Assembly (NCBI GenBank): GCA_019746485.1
Contig: JAIERW010000006.1
Span: 21,921-85,920 of the forward strand
From: Candidatus Babeliales bacterium
Lineage (GTDB): Bacteria > Babelota > Babeliae > Babelales > RVW-14
Direction: 5' to 3'
Length of the DNA: 64,000 nt
Each line of letters starts with the position of its first letter. Position 1 is the first letter of the stretch. Of the stretch, positions 33,648 to 42,112 are shown in pieces. The translations under genes and the position numbers were made by a program. The notes under the pieces were generated by a model. The model made no database searches and was not told the origin of the DNA. It saw nothing but the letters and a program-made list of their open reading frames with translations.

Positions 33648-34829
33648 TTACGTAAGAGCAGGTGCAGGGTTGCCAATTTCTTGGTCAACGTCTTGGGTTG
33701 CTTGCTGATAAATGTTATAAGCTCCTTTAATCAACGTGTACCAGCCTGGTAGCGACGTGATAATGGAGCTATAAAGATTCCATTCGGCTATTTTTTTGTT
33801 ACGCAGGGCAAACCAGGTGCGGAATGAAAAGTGCAAGCCGGTGCGAACAAATGTTGCAATAGTTGTTTCAATAATTGCCCGTTGTTCTTTTGCTGTTGCG
33901 GGTAGTTGTTGGTAGGCAGCAAAGAGCTTGTTAATGTTTTGATAATTTTTTTGTACGTATTGAGTCCAAACCGGAACTAAGACCATGTTGTTAAACCAGG
34001 CAATAAATAAGAGCTGAAAAGCTAACGCTTTGGTCATCTCAAATGTTGCAGACTGAAAAAATGCGGGGATCAGGCCGCAGCGCTTGAAGAGGCTATTGGC
34101 AATTTCAATAAGATTGGTTTGTGCTGAGTTGAACGGCAGGAACATAATAATATGCTCTTCAACTAACGAAAAAATGGGGATAGGGTTTTGGAGTGGTTCG
34201 CTTTTTTTGAATAACGAAAAGGTGGTGTCGTTGCCCAACAGGCCGTTGCGCAGTGCCAGTGCCAGCTGGCTGCCCACAAAATGCATGCCAATGAGCTTGG
34301 CAAGTGCAGGTTGCTTAAACGTACTGTACGAAAAACGTAAGCGATTTGTAATAGTTGCAATAAAGCTTTCTGGTTGTGCGGGCAAACTTTGTTGTTGAAC
34401 AAAAAAATCAGTAAGTGCGTTTACACATTGTGTTTCAAGTGTTCGATACAAATACCAGTCTAGACCAACGTGAGCTGCGGTAAACGTTGCTTTGATAATA
34501 TCTTTATTATAAATGCCCAGCTGCAATGGAACGCCGTTGCGTGAAAATGGCAAAGAAACTTCGTACAACAACGTGTTATTAAATTCTTGCTGGCGGTCGA
34601 TTTGACGTTGTTCTGTTGTGAGAACGTGGTTGATAAATTCGTCGCTGGTGTAACGTGCCGTTTTTTCTTCGATTTCTTGAATAAAGGCATCGAGTGATGC
34701 ATCGTCTTGATAAAAGGCAAGGTCGGCCTGAGTGCCACGCGTTGTACGTGTGTGTGAGCAAAAGCCCGAGGCACTCATGATGTGCAATGCAAAGATGCTA
34801 ATAACGGCCGACCTTATATTTGTAAACAC
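33648..34829 (-). CDS. Exported hypothetical protein upstream of the ATAD3-like gene
   Basis: This is a 393-residue protein from a GTG at 34829 with GGGTGG six bases upstream. N-terminal signal (FTNIRSAVISIFALHIMSAS). The body is mostly alpha-helical with several moderately hydrophobic amphipathic stretches (for example ALAFQLLFIAWFNNMVLVPV near 285; AKLIGMHFVGSQLALALRNG near 193). No known domain. It lies 22 bases upstream of the ATAD3-like gene on the same strand, which suggests a functional pair, perhaps as a membrane partner or substrate of the ATPase. Confidence 0.75.
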   Translation of the reverse strand: MFTNIRSAVISIFALHIMSASGFCSHTRTTRGTQADLAFYQDDASLDAFIQEIEEKTARYTSDEFINHVLTTEQRQIDRQQEFNNTLLYEVSLPFSRNGVPLQLGIYNKDIIKATFTAAHVGLDWYLYRTLETQCVNALTDFFVQQQSLPAQPESFIATITNRLRFSYSTFKQPALAKLIGMHFVGSQLALALRNGLLGNDTTFSLFKKSEPLQNPIPIFSLVEEHIIMFLPFNSAQTNLIEIANSLFKRCGLIPAFFQSATFEMTKALAFQLLFIAWFNNMVLVPVWTQYVQKNYQNINKLFAAYQQLPATAKEQRAIIETTIATFVRTGLHFSFRTWFALRNKKIAEWNLYSSIITSLPGWYTLIKGAYNIYQQATQDVDQEIGNPAPALT

Positions 34830-34967
34830 TTACCCACCCAAAATAATTTATTTACAATCAGAATCTTATCGATGTTTGGACCATGATATCAGCAAAAAAA
34901 TATATTACAATACTTTTCGCACTGAGAATCAATTAAAAAATAAGAGGACTGAAAAATTGCTCTTTTC

Positions 34968-34996
34968 TTGCACACGTTGGCAATCTTTTGTATAAA
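34968..34996 (+). promoter_or_regulatory. Promoter of ftsY
   Basis: TTGCAC at 34968-34973, 17-base spacer, TATAAA at 34991-34996; about 112 bases before the start codon, so the leader is about 105 bases. Confidence 0.6.
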
Positions 34997-35108
34997 TTTT
35001 CTTTGTCTTGAGTTCACGGTGAAATCTATAACAATGGTCTTGTTTTTGCGGCCATAACGAGTTAAAGTCGTAGTGTTGTATTTGGTTTTTTATCGCAAGG
35101 AATGTTAC

Positions 35109-36002
35109 ATGCTTGGTTTTATCAAAGATAAAATAAAAAAAGTTTACGCAGGGTTTACCAAAAAAATTTCATCACTCTTTTTGCGCAATCAGCTTGATGA
35201 GGAGTTTTTTACTGAATTGAGTAATTTGTTGTTGGTTGCTGATGTTGGTGTAAAAACAACAGAGCGCTTAATTGTGCAGCTTAAAGAACAGGTTTCAAAT
35301 AAAACGATCGAAAATAGTGATCAACTGCGCGAGCAGCTTGAGCAGATGCTGCAAACGATTTTAGAAAAGCCAAGCCGGCAGGCGGCAACGCAGCCTATTA
35401 TTTTGATGGTGGGCATTAATGGCAGTGGTAAAACGACCTTTGTGGGCAAGTTTGCAAGTCGTTTAAAAAAGCAAGGCAAAAAAGTTTTGCTTATTGCGGG
35501 CGACACATTCCGTGCTGCAGCAACGCAGCAACTGGCCGAGTGGGCAACGCGCGCAGAGGTAGAAGTTTTTATTGGTCGTGAAAATCAAGATCCAGCATCG
35601 GTTATTTTTGACGGTTGTACTCGTTTTAGCCAGGGCGGTTTTGATCATGTGATTATTGATACAGCTGGTCGCTTGCAAACAAAAACTAACTTAATGCGCG
35701 AGCTTGAAAAAATGAGAAAGATTATCGACCGTCAGCTGCCAGGGTTGCCGGTTGCAACGTGGTTGACGGTTGACGCCATGCTGGGGCAAAATTCATTGCG
35801 CCAGGCAGAAGTGTTTCATGAAGCAACCAGTTTAGATGGTGTTGTGGTTACCAAACTTGATGGGACCGGCAAGGGTGGGATTGTCTTTTCGATTATTGAT
35901 CAGTTTAATGTGCCTATTATGTTTGTTGCGTTTGGTGAAGGTATTGAAGATATTAGTGAGTTTAATGCGCGTGACTACGTGCATGACTTGCTGCATGAGT
36001 AA
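35109..36002 (+). CDS. ftsY: Signal recognition particle receptor FtsY
   Basis: This is a 297-residue SRP GTPase that docks SRP-ribosome complexes at the membrane. ATG 35109 has AAGGA upstream; an earlier in-frame start would add a non-conserved tail. It has the short N domain (1-90) and the G domain with P-loop GINGSGKTTFVGKFASRLKK near 112, DTFRAAATQQLAEWA near 140, DTAGRLQTKTNLMREL near 192 and TKLDGTGKGG near 254. The acidic A domain found in proteobacterial FtsY is missing, as in many other bacteria. A small exported-protein gene and prmC follow closely. Confidence 0.96.
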   Translation: MLGFIKDKIKKVYAGFTKKISSLFLRNQLDEEFFTELSNLLLVADVGVKTTERLIVQLKEQVSNKTIENSDQLREQLEQMLQTILEKPSRQAATQPIILMVGINGSGKTTFVGKFASRLKKQGKKVLLIAGDTFRAAATQQLAEWATRAEVEVFIGRENQDPASVIFDGCTRFSQGGFDHVIIDTAGRLQTKTNLMRELEKMRKIIDRQLPGLPVATWLTVDAMLGQNSLRQAEVFHEATSLDGVVVTKLDGTGKGGIVFSIIDQFNVPIMFVAFGEGIEDISEFNARDYVHDLLHE

Positions 36003-36021
36003 AAAAAAGAAGGAGAAGAGT

Positions 36022-36639
36022 ATGAAGAGAGTTGTGAGTGTTGCATTAGTAATGATTTCTGTTTGTTCGCATGTGTCGGCAAAAGATAGCATTATGCCCG
36101 GCTTGCGTCGCGTTCGAGACAAAGTTGAAGAAGCGTTACGGCATCCGGTACAATCGTTTAGAGATATTTTAAAAAATTCAACGGTTGACGAAAATGGCAA
36201 GCAAGTGATTACGTCAGGCGTGATAACGACCAAAGGCATCGAGCCTCTGCAAGGTGTCGACGCACGTCTGCAAGTAGCAGCAGGCAAGTACCGCATGGTG
36301 TACTGGGCTAACAATAAAGATTTTTTTAACAGATTAAAAACGAGTGCTGCACAGTCTCGCACGCAGGCGTTGGATCTTTTGGAAGATTGTTTGACCAGAA
36401 AATTTGCTGACCAGCGGGCGCCGCTTATTTCGTTTGCGGCACAACTTAAAGAAGAAGAAACAATCCTTGATCAGTGTGTGACCGAACTTTTCACGCTGGC
36501 AACGTACAAAAATAAAGATGAACAACCATCACAAGCCTTTTATCAACAAGCGCAAAGCTGCTTACAAGAAGCTGCTGATCTTAAAACTCACTTGGCCGAT
36601 TTGGTTGGCATGGTAGAAAAATTATTGCTGGAAAATTAA
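36022..36639 (+). CDS. Exported hypothetical protein
   Basis: This is a 205-residue protein from ATG 36022, with AAGGAGAAGAG as ribosome binding site. Signal peptide MKRVVSVALVMISVCSHVSA, then a region of basic and polar character (MPGLRRVRDKVEEALRHPVQ) and a long helical C-terminal half (RTQALDLLEDCLTRKFADQR; CLQEAADLKTHLADLVGMVE). No known domain. Its stop directly abuts the prmC start (TAAATG), and it lies 19 bases after ftsY, so the three are one transcript. Confidence 0.8.
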   Translation: MKRVVSVALVMISVCSHVSAKDSIMPGLRRVRDKVEEALRHPVQSFRDILKNSTVDENGKQVITSGVITTKGIEPLQGVDARLQVAAGKYRMVYWANNKDFFNRLKTSAAQSRTQALDLLEDCLTRKFADQRAPLISFAAQLKEEETILDQCVTELFTLATYKNKDEQPSQAFYQQAQSCLQEAADLKTHLADLVGMVEKLLLEN

Positions 36640-37518
36640 ATGCACAACGTTCCTGTTCGCCAGATTATTGCCAAACTAACCCAGCTTCTTGTTGCGGGAG
36701 GTTTATTGCCTCACGATGCGCAGCAAGAAGCTTGGTGGCTGCTTGAAAAATTAGTTAATCAATCACAAACCAATCTTATTGCGCAAGGCAGTGTTGGCTG
36801 GGACAGCACGCGCGAAGAGCGTATTGCAGGCTGGATTCACCAGCGCACGCACGACAAAAAACCGCTGCAATATATTTTGGGCTCGGTGCCCTTTGCCGAT
36901 CTTGAAATTCTTGTTGAGCCGCCAATTTTAATTCCACGGCCAGAAACTGAAGAAATTGTGGTGTGGCTGATTGATGCGATGCGTGCGAGCGGGCGCGTTG
37001 ATTGGCGTATTCTTGATTTGTGTACGGGTACTGGCTGCATAGCGCTTGGCTTGGCGGCAGCTTTTCCTAATGCGTTTGTTATTGGTATCGATAAAAACCC
37101 TCACGCAGTTGATTTGGCTAAGCGCAATGCGCGCCACAATAAGCTTGAGCATGTTCTTTTTATTGAATCTGATTTGTTTGAAAATTTAGATCCATCACTT
37201 CGTTTTGATTTAATTATTAGCAATCCGCCGTACATATCTAATGAATCGTACCAGCAGCTGAGTAAAGAAGTGGTAGCGTGGGAAGATAAGCTTGCGCTTG
37301 TTGCCGCGCGCGACGGCATGGCGCTGTATGAGCGTATTGTTGCAAAAGCACCGGCCTTTTTGGTAAAGTTAAAAAGCAAGAATGTGCCGCAGCTGGTGTT
37401 TGAGATTGGCAAAGATCAAGATTCTATTGAAGAGGTAATGAAAAATGGTGGATTTCAGGAAGTAACCGTGTACCACGATTTACGAGGCTTGCGTCGTTGG
37501 GCAACTGCTGTTATTTGA
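36640..37518 (+). CDS. prmC: Peptide chain release factor N5-glutamine methyltransferase
   Basis: This is a 292-residue SAM-dependent methyltransferase that modifies the GGQ glutamine of release factors. It has an N-terminal helical domain, then the SAM-binding DLCTGTGCIALGLAAAFPNA near 128 and the catalytic NPPYIS near 197, with the preceding IPRPETEEIVVWLID typical of PrmC. It starts immediately after the upstream stop. The partner prfA is not in the window. Confidence 0.95.
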   Translation: MHNVPVRQIIAKLTQLLVAGGLLPHDAQQEAWWLLEKLVNQSQTNLIAQGSVGWDSTREERIAGWIHQRTHDKKPLQYILGSVPFADLEILVEPPILIPRPETEEIVVWLIDAMRASGRVDWRILDLCTGTGCIALGLAAAFPNAFVIGIDKNPHAVDLAKRNARHNKLEHVLFIESDLFENLDPSLRFDLIISNPPYISNESYQQLSKEVVAWEDKLALVAARDGMALYERIVAKAPAFLVKLKSKNVPQLVFEIGKDQDSIEEVMKNGGFQEVTVYHDLRGLRRWATAVI

Positions 37519-37619
37519 CACGCTGTATAACATTGCCTACACTTGGCCTGTAAGTTTTTCTTTGTCTGTTTTTCACAGACTTTAATCACAAAAATTAAGA
37601 ATAGTGGGAGATTTTAATT

Positions 37620-38078
37620 ATGAATATGTGGTATAAAAAGTTTTTTATTTTGTATGCTTTTTTTATCGTTTCATTTGTGCCGGTTGCTGGTGCCCAAGTT
37701 AATTTTGATACTGACAGTGCCTTGGTCAATCATGCTTGGCAAAATATTATGCTCGATTTAAAAACGGTTGATGGCAAGCCGCATCTGGTTTCATGTACCT
37801 ATCGCTTGGCTGATAATAAACCAATTTCGGCGCTTACAAAAATTCATTTTAAAGATTATCGTAAATCTGCTGCATATCGAGAAAAGGCATTTGCCGGTGC
37901 TGCAAAAAATGTTGAGCGTGTCGTAACTATTACCTATCGTTCTGGTGATAAGAAGCTTTCGTTAATTGATCATAATCCAAAAAAAGAAAGCAGACGCTTA
38001 TTGAAAACACGTCGTTCAGTTGCAATACCTGCTTCAACTTTGTTAGTTACAGCGCAAATTGGTTCTAAAAAGGCGTAG
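37620..38078 (+). CDS. Small exported hypothetical protein
   Basis: This is a 152-residue protein with GGGAG upstream of ATG 37620. Signal peptide (to about VAGA, residue 25), then a region with alternating hydrophobic residues (KPHLVSCTYRLADNKPISAL; VERVVTITYRSGDKKLSLID) suggesting a beta-rich fold, and a basic end. No family recognised. Followed closely by sppA. Confidence 0.75.
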   Translation: MNMWYKKFFILYAFFIVSFVPVAGAQVNFDTDSALVNHAWQNIMLDLKTVDGKPHLVSCTYRLADNKPISALTKIHFKDYRKSAAYREKAFAGAAKNVERVVTITYRSGDKKLSLIDHNPKKESRRLLKTRRSVAIPASTLLVTAQIGSKKA

Positions 38079-38119
38079 TCAGGCCAGTCCTCTTTACCAA
38101 CTAAAAATTAAGGACACTT

Positions 38120-39070
38120 GTGGAAGAAAAACCAAAACGTTCGCTTACGACCATTCTGAAAAATATATTCTTTGGCTTGCTAATTATCAACTTTGTGCCG
38201 AGCGTTTTTTATTCACTCAAAGATACTTTTTCAAGCGTAGCATTTCCCAAAGCGCATGTTGCGTACATGAAGTTGGGTGAGATTAACGATTCTACTTTTT
38301 ATGCCAAAAAATTACGCAGCTGTGAAAAAGATTCTGATATCAAAGCGCTTCTGATTAAAGTTGAATCTCCCGGTGGCATTTCTGGTTCTGGCGAAGCGTT
38401 ATTTAATGAGATTAAAAAATTCAAAGCAAAAAAACCGGTTATTGCTTTTGTTGAAAATGTGTGTGCTTCTGCTGGGTACTATGCCGTGTGCAGTGCCGAC
38501 AAAATTATTGCCAATGGAGCGTCGCTGGTGGGTAGCATTGGTACGTTGATGCAAGTTCCCAATGTTAAAGGCTTGGCAGATGTGTGTCATGTAAAAGTTG
38601 CTTATATGCATGGCGGTAAGTTTAAAGTGGCGGGCAACCCCGTGCGCGATTTGACTGATGAAGAGCAACAACATTTGCAAGATCTTACGCTGCAATCGTA
38701 CCAGCTGTTTGTTAACGATGTGGCGCGTGAACGCAAGCTTGATAGTAACAAAGCAAGCGAATGGGCCGATGGTAAGGTTTTTACTGGCAGTAAAGCGCTT
38801 GAGTTGGGCTTGATTGATCAGATTGGTTCGTACAGCGATGCGGTTGATGAAGTTAAAAAGATGCTGGGGCTTGGGGAAGATGACGAAATTACCTTTGTGC
38901 CGCTTAAGAAAAAGCAAAATCCTGTAATGGAGTTTTTGGCGGGTGACCAAGATTTTGGTTCGGGCATGGGCTCTTCGAGCTGGTCTAAAAAAGTGGGCAT
39001 GTTTTTAAGCAACGTTTGGTCGACTTTTACCGGTGCCCAAACACGGGCTAATATGTCGCTTCAGTCGTAA
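38120..39070 (+). CDS. sppA: Signal peptide peptidase SppA
   Basis: This is a 316-residue membrane serine protease that degrades cleaved signal peptides. It starts at a GTG at 38120 with AAGGA at proper spacing. N-terminal membrane anchor (NIFFGLLIINFVPSVFYSL); ClpP-like fold with LLIKVESPGGISGSGEALFN near 77, nucleophile Ser117 in CASAGYYAVCSADKIIANG and the general-base Lys168 in GKFKVAGNPVRDLTDEE. It is the short, single-domain form as in Bacillus. Given the very many exported proteins of this genome, its role in signal-peptide turnover fits. Confidence 0.93.
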   Translation: MEEKPKRSLTTILKNIFFGLLIINFVPSVFYSLKDTFSSVAFPKAHVAYMKLGEINDSTFYAKKLRSCEKDSDIKALLIKVESPGGISGSGEALFNEIKKFKAKKPVIAFVENVCASAGYYAVCSADKIIANGASLVGSIGTLMQVPNVKGLADVCHVKVAYMHGGKFKVAGNPVRDLTDEEQQHLQDLTLQSYQLFVNDVARERKLDSNKASEWADGKVFTGSKALELGLIDQIGSYSDAVDEVKKMLGLGEDDEITFVPLKKKQNPVMEFLAGDQDFGSGMGSSSWSKKVGMFLSNVWSTFTGAQTRANMSLQS

Positions 39071-39151
39071 AAAAGCCGGTTTTGGTATAGGGCCTGAAAA
39101 AGCCAAAAAAGCACGGTTTTTAGCATTTAAACTATTATATTTGTATAAAAA

Positions 39152-39212
39152 GAGGCGTTTTCTAGCAAGATTAGACGCCTCATTATATTTGTGTTAAAAT
39201 TACAAATATAAT
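39152..39212. repeat. Two adjacent inverted repeats between sppA and the paralogue cluster
   Basis: GAGGCGT/ACGCCTC (39152-39181) and the perfect 11-base ATTATATTTGT/ACAAATATAAT with a 9-base loop (39182-39212). The motif ATTATATTTGT also occurs directly at 39134. Placement before the first of six tandem genes suggests a terminator for sppA and/or a regulatory site; no clear T run follows on the plus strand. Confidence 0.5.
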
Positions 39213-39257
39213 ATAAAAATGGTCAGAATGGCTTAAATCTTGCGTCCGGAGGTTATA

Positions 39258-40613
39258 ATGAAAAAATTTATAAAGAATTCTATCGCCCAGTTTTTAGTGC
39301 TCGTTTTCACGGCACAAACGCTTGGTGCAACAACAATGCAATTGGTTACGCTGTGGTCATCTGATCATAAGCAGCGTGTGCATGTTTTTTTTGACGAACA
39401 TGGCTGTGATTCAACTAAAGATATGCTTGAAAAATTTGAGCATCTGAAGAAAAACCTGGGTGCAGGCTCGCACAGAATTGACATGCTTTTGGAGGGTCCT
39501 TGTAGAGTGCCTCGCGGTATTTTGCGTCCTGCTTTGAATATGCAATTGTTCGGGAAGATTGATTTTTTTGAGTCATCTGAAGGCCGTTCTGAGTTTCCTC
39601 ATCTTAAGGTCAAAGATCTTCTTTCTTTTTCTTCATATGACTTGCATAGCCGCCTTCAATTTGCTTTCGATGATTTAACTAAAGTAATGGGTCATGTGCG
39701 GGGTGAACCAGTTGATGAGATAACAGAAGAAGCAAAAAAGAACATAGATCTGCTTGTTGGGCAAGAAGGACCGATATCGCTTGCTGCTATTTTTGGTGAT
39801 CATTTTGCTTCGTCTGTTGACATTTCATTAGACCAATTACAGGAAGCGTTTGAGCAAGATAGTGCGGCTATCCGTCTTATGCTTAACGATCCTTTATTGC
39901 CAGCGGGTTTGCGAGATACTTTTGGCAAAATAATTAGTGAAAGTGAACAACCGTTGGCCTCGTGGAAAAAAACAATGGTCGATTGTTGTGGGCAAGATGC
40001 TTTGAAAGTTCCTCTTTTAGGATTGTTTATGTCTGAACATGGTATTCGTTGTTCTAATTTATTGAGTGATACGCTAAGACGTTTCAAAATTTTGCAGAAA
40101 TTTTCTTCTATATTTTGGTATGAATGTATGCCTTCGCCGTGGGATAATTTTTTTGGTCTTGGAAATTTCGTTGAACTTAATGCATTTTCTCATATTATTT
40201 CTGAGCAAAGTGCTGATACGGTTGCTGTATTTATGGGCGCGGCGCATGCATATTTCTTGTGTTCATTTTTAAAGCAAATGGGTTATAGCGAGGATTTAGA
40301 TTTGACTATCAAACCCAATGAAAAAGTTTACACTGCTTCATCACAGGAAGAGGCTGATAAAGAATATTCAGATCCTAGATCGGTCTCGCTGCCAAAAGAA
40401 ATATACAATGTTTTGAATACCGACCCAGCAGAATTGCGTAAGATGGGCATTGAAGTCTCAGCTGGTTCTGGTGCTGCAAGCTCTTCCGGCTCAAGCTCAA
40501 GTTCTTTAAGTGACAGTTTGAGCAGTATCTTGAGTATTAGTTCGTCAAGTTCAAGCTCAAGTAGCGGTCCATCGAGTTCAGCAATAATAGATGCTTGCAC
40601 GAGCACAAAATAG
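39258..40613 (+). CDS. Exported TraB/TIKI-like family protein, paralogue 1 (C-terminus cut by a nonsense codon)
   Basis: This is a 451-residue protein with GGAGG before ATG 39258. A signal peptide (to about LGA-TT) is followed by TMQLVTLWSSDHKQRVHVFF, then DEHGCDS, HRIDMLLEG, VAVFMGAAHAYFLCSFLKQM and SLPKEIYNVLNTDPAELRKM, the blocks shared by all six tandem paralogues. A Ser-rich tail ends in DACTSTK at a TAG. The frame then continues for 20 more codons (40614-40676) that match the basic tail of paralogue 2 (QQQPPRRSVRLAEKTKRQRK), so the TAG replaces a CAG. The order (strand with His, Glu-Gly, Gly-x-x-His) recalls TraB/TIKI/EreA hydrolases; activity is inference. Confidence 0.85.
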   Translation: MKKFIKNSIAQFLVLVFTAQTLGATTMQLVTLWSSDHKQRVHVFFDEHGCDSTKDMLEKFEHLKKNLGAGSHRIDMLLEGPCRVPRGILRPALNMQLFGKIDFFESSEGRSEFPHLKVKDLLSFSSYDLHSRLQFAFDDLTKVMGHVRGEPVDEITEEAKKNIDLLVGQEGPISLAAIFGDHFASSVDISLDQLQEAFEQDSAAIRLMLNDPLLPAGLRDTFGKIISESEQPLASWKKTMVDCCGQDALKVPLLGLFMSEHGIRCSNLLSDTLRRFKILQKFSSIFWYECMPSPWDNFFGLGNFVELNAFSHIISEQSADTVAVFMGAAHAYFLCSFLKQMGYSEDLDLTIKPNEKVYTASSQEEADKEYSDPRSVSLPKEIYNVLNTDPAELRKMGIEVSAGSGAASSSGSSSSSLSDSLSSILSISSSSSSSSSGPSSSAIIDACTSTK

Positions 40614-40709
40614 CAACAACTGCCATGCCGCTCGGCAAGGCTTGCAGAAAAAATAAAGCGTCGGCGTAAGAAATAAAAATTCAGAGGTTATAAAAGTCCG
40701 GAGGTTATA

Positions 40710-42095
40710 ATGAAAAAGTTTATAAATAGTTTTATTGCCCAGTTTTTGGTGCTTGTTTTTACAGCACAAACGCTTGGCGCAACAACGGTTCAGTTGGTAA
40801 CGCTGAGAAAAGGTAAGCAGCGCGTGCATGTTTTTTATGATGCGCATGGTTATGATTCAACTGAAAATGTGTTTGAAAAATTTGAGCATTTGAAGAAAAA
40901 CCTTCGTGCCGGTTCAAGCAGGATAGATTTACTTGTTGAAGGTAGTTGTTTTCATAAGGAATATTCTGCCGTATTGTATCATTCTCTTCAAAACCAGATC
41001 GATGAAAATGAAAAAATACCATTTTTGGGTATGTTGTTTTTTCTTGAGAGTTTTTATGAGTTTCCCCATCTCAATTTCAAAAATATTATGCCCTTGTCTT
41101 ACGGCTTGCATGGTCGCTTGTTTTCAGTTTTCGATGAAGTGTTAAGCAAACGAACTCATATGGATTTCTGGGGCGTTGATTTGACGAAACTGAGTAACTC
41201 AGATCTTCTTGCTAATCTTTTAAAGGGTTGCCATGTGTCTTCGCAAGTTTCTTTCATTTCATTAGAAAAATTACAGGAAGCGGTTGAGCAAGATAGTGCG
41301 GCTATCCGTCTTATGCTGGGCGATTCTTCTTTGTCAGAACCTCTTTGCGATGTTTTTACTACACTACTGAGTAATTGTGAAGAATTGCTGAACTCGTGGA
41401 AACAAATAGTAGTCGAGTATTTTGATGAGCCAGAAAAGGAATTAAAAGTTCCTCTTTTAGAATTATATGTGTGGGCTGCTTTTAAGGATCGTCGCTTTAT
41501 TTATTCTCCAATTAAGAAGGCGCTTGCTTCACTCCTTGAAAAACCATGTATAAGCGGATGTACTGATAAGCCCTTTGGTTTTGGAAATATTATGGAGTTT
41601 AATGCATTTTCGCATATTATTTCCGAGCATAGTGCCGACATTGTTGCGGTATTTATGGGCGGTGACCATGCTCGTTACTTGGTCTCATTTTTAGAGCTGG
41701 CTGGTTATATTAAAGATCCAAAGTTTACCAATGAAGTTAATGATAAAATTTTATTTGCCCTAGATAAAAAGGCTTATAAAGCATATTTAGATCGCTCACT
41801 CATTTCTTTACCCAAAGAAATATATAATTGTTTGAATACCGATCCAACAGAATTAGCAAAAATAGGCATTGAAGTTGATGACAATGTTGTACTTGGAGCA
41901 AGTTTCGCCAGCGCAGCAAGCTCAAGTTCAAGCTCAAGTTCTTCAAGCGACAGTTCGAGCAGCAGTTCAAGCTCAAGCTCAAGTTCGAGCTCATCGAGTT
42001 CAACATTAACGGATGATAGCACAAGTACGAAGCAGCAACAACCGCCACGCCGCTCGGTGCGATTGGCAGAAAAAACTAAGCGTCAACGTAAATAA
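40710..42095 (+). CDS. Exported TraB/TIKI-like family protein, paralogue 2
   Basis: This is a 461-residue protein; GGAGGTTATAATG supplies the start, the same leader as in the other members. Signal peptide, VQLVTLRKGKQRVHVFYDAH, LLVEGSCF, VAVFMGGDHARYLVSFLELA and SLPKEIYNCLNTDPTELAKI are the family blocks. After a long Ser tract (about 400-430) the tail is QQQPPRRSVRLAEKTKRQRK, the intact version of the tail truncated in paralogue 1. The Ser tract is encoded by mixed AGC/TCA/TCG triplets and differs in length among paralogues. Confidence 0.87.
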   Translation: MKKFINSFIAQFLVLVFTAQTLGATTVQLVTLRKGKQRVHVFYDAHGYDSTENVFEKFEHLKKNLRAGSSRIDLLVEGSCFHKEYSAVLYHSLQNQIDENEKIPFLGMLFFLESFYEFPHLNFKNIMPLSYGLHGRLFSVFDEVLSKRTHMDFWGVDLTKLSNSDLLANLLKGCHVSSQVSFISLEKLQEAVEQDSAAIRLMLGDSSLSEPLCDVFTTLLSNCEELLNSWKQIVVEYFDEPEKELKVPLLELYVWAAFKDRRFIYSPIKKALASLLEKPCISGCTDKPFGFGNIMEFNAFSHIISEHSADIVAVFMGGDHARYLVSFLELAGYIKDPKFTNEVNDKILFALDKKAYKAYLDRSLISLPKEIYNCLNTDPTELAKIGIEVDDNVVLGASFASAASSSSSSSSSSDSSSSSSSSSSSSSSSSSTLTDDSTSTKQQQPPRRSVRLAEKTKRQRK

Positions 42096-42112
42096 AAATC
42101 AGTGAGGTTATT

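Noticed and set aside
41774..42048. Leu/Glu-repeat frames opposite the Ser-rich tails (also at 40328, 43267 and 44451)
   Set aside because: They are the antisense of Ser codon tracts (AGC/TCA/TCG); no start signal and no independent support.
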